From: Pseudorhodobacter sp.
GTDB taxonomy: Bacteria; Pseudomonadota; Alphaproteobacteria; Rhodobacterales; Rhodobacteraceae
DNA: 7,214 bases
Reading direction: 5' to 3'
Assembly (NCBI GenBank): GCA_024641255.1
Contig: JAHEDL010000027.1
Coordinates: forward strand, 1-7,214
Below are positions 6,703 to 7,214 of this stretch, one piece after another; position 1 is the stretch's first letter, and every line of letters begins with the position of its first letter. Position numbers and translations under genes: made by a program. The notes beneath the pieces were generated by a model. It worked only from the letters and a program-made list of their open reading frames with translations. It was not told where the DNA came from and made no database searches.

Positions 6703-7214
6703 TCAAGAACTGATCCCGCGCCGCTGCAACTCTGTCACCGCCGCAAGCATAGCGGCTGCATCGGGCCGCGCCGCGATCTGGATCAATGCAATAGGCAAAT
6801 CAAACGCCTGCGCAACTGCGGGGCTAAGCGCCGCCAGCCATAGCGGCGCTTTGCTGCCAACCCGCCTGATTTCAGCGGCCAAAAGATGCGCCGAGCGTGG
6901 CGAAAAAATCGGCAGAATGATGGGCGTGTCTGATTGCAGAAGGGCTTCGGCCTCGGCCGTTAAGGGCTGCGGTTTCTGGCGATAGGTTACGGCAGAAACA
7001 GGCTCTATTCCGGCCGAAACAAGTCTATTTTGCACATCGCCAGCTGTGTCTTCGGCATGCAAGACCAGCAGCGGGCCAGTTATGTTTTGGCCGACCAGCA
7101 AAGCCAACAAGGCGTTGGCATCCCCCTGCGCCGAAATCGCGTCAAATCCGGCTGCCTGCGCGGCTTTTGCCGTGCGGTCACCAACGCAGAACGCGCGCTT
7201 GGGCAGGGGGGCAC
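6703..7214 (-). CDS. hemD: Uroporphyrinogen-III synthase, C-terminal part (5' end outside window)
   Basis: HemD closes and rearranges hydroxymethylbilane into uroporphyrinogen III, the branch point of heme, siroheme, cobalamin and bacteriochlorophyll synthesis, in the cytoplasm. The frame is open from the right edge of the window to the TGA at 6703-6705, giving about 169 codons of a protein that is usually 230-260 residues, so roughly the first quarter to third is missing. Upstream of the first internal start-like codon the frame still reads as HemD, with FCVGDRTAKAAQAAGFDAIS, the conserved VGDRTA segment typical of the family. Next come GPLLVLHAEDTAGDV, a YRQKPQPL strand, an ILPIFSPRSAHLL stretch resembling the family's FTSPRSA segment, and a closing helix ending QRRGISS. 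HemD is poorly conserved, so the call rests on these segments and on the neighbouring Mic60-like and hemY genes. hemC would be expected upstream, beyond the window. Confidence 0.85.
   Translation of the reverse strand, partial: APLPKRAFCVGDRTAKAAQAAGFDAISAQGDANALLALLVGQNITGPLLVLHAEDTAGDVQNRLVSAGIEPVSAVTYRQKPQPLTAEAEALLQSDTPIILPIFSPRSAHLLAAEIRRVGSKAPLWLAALSPAVAQAFDLPIALIQIAARPDAAAMLAAVTELQRRGISS

Overview
The window looks like chromosome from an alphaproteobacterium, most likely a member of the Rhodobacterales/Rhodobacteraceae. GC is moderately high, and the order hemD, Mic60/mitofilin-like gene, hemY is the heme-locus arrangement known from that group. The lineage is inferred from gene order and protein style; no 16S or other marker gene is present. 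The window is fully occupied: six protein genes, two cut by the window edges, and no gap longer than about 70 bases. I see no tRNA, rRNA, CRISPR array, insertion sequence or phage gene.

Left half (1-4078, + strand): one tightly packed sugar-alcohol operon. It holds the 3' part of an ABC transporter ATPase, a XylH-type ABC permease overlapping it by four bases (ATGA), a short-chain dehydrogenase that closely resembles ribitol 2-dehydrogenase, and an FGGY kinase carrying the TCSLV motif of D-ribulokinases. Together they give a coherent pathway: uptake of a pentitol (probably ribitol), oxidation to D-ribulose, and phosphorylation to D-ribulose 5-phosphate, which enters the pentose phosphate pathway. 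The periplasmic binding protein and regulator expected for such an operon are not visible and presumably lie upstream.

Middle (4079-4117): a 39-base convergent junction holding a hairpin followed by four T, a likely terminator for the ribitol operon.

Right half (4118-7214, - strand): a heme-biosynthesis and membrane-architecture operon read leftwards. It holds the C-terminal part of uroporphyrinogen-III synthase (hemD), a Mic60/mitofilin-family inner-membrane coiled-coil protein, and a HemY-type TPR membrane protein with a C-terminal CxxC...CxxC metal-binding knuckle. The Mic60 and HemY genes are separated by 9 bases and are probably translated in sequence.

Nothing here is clearly a new system. 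The points most worth checking are the substrate of the ABC importer next to the ribitol enzymes, the zinc-knuckle end of HemY, and the link between heme synthesis and a Mic60-like protein.
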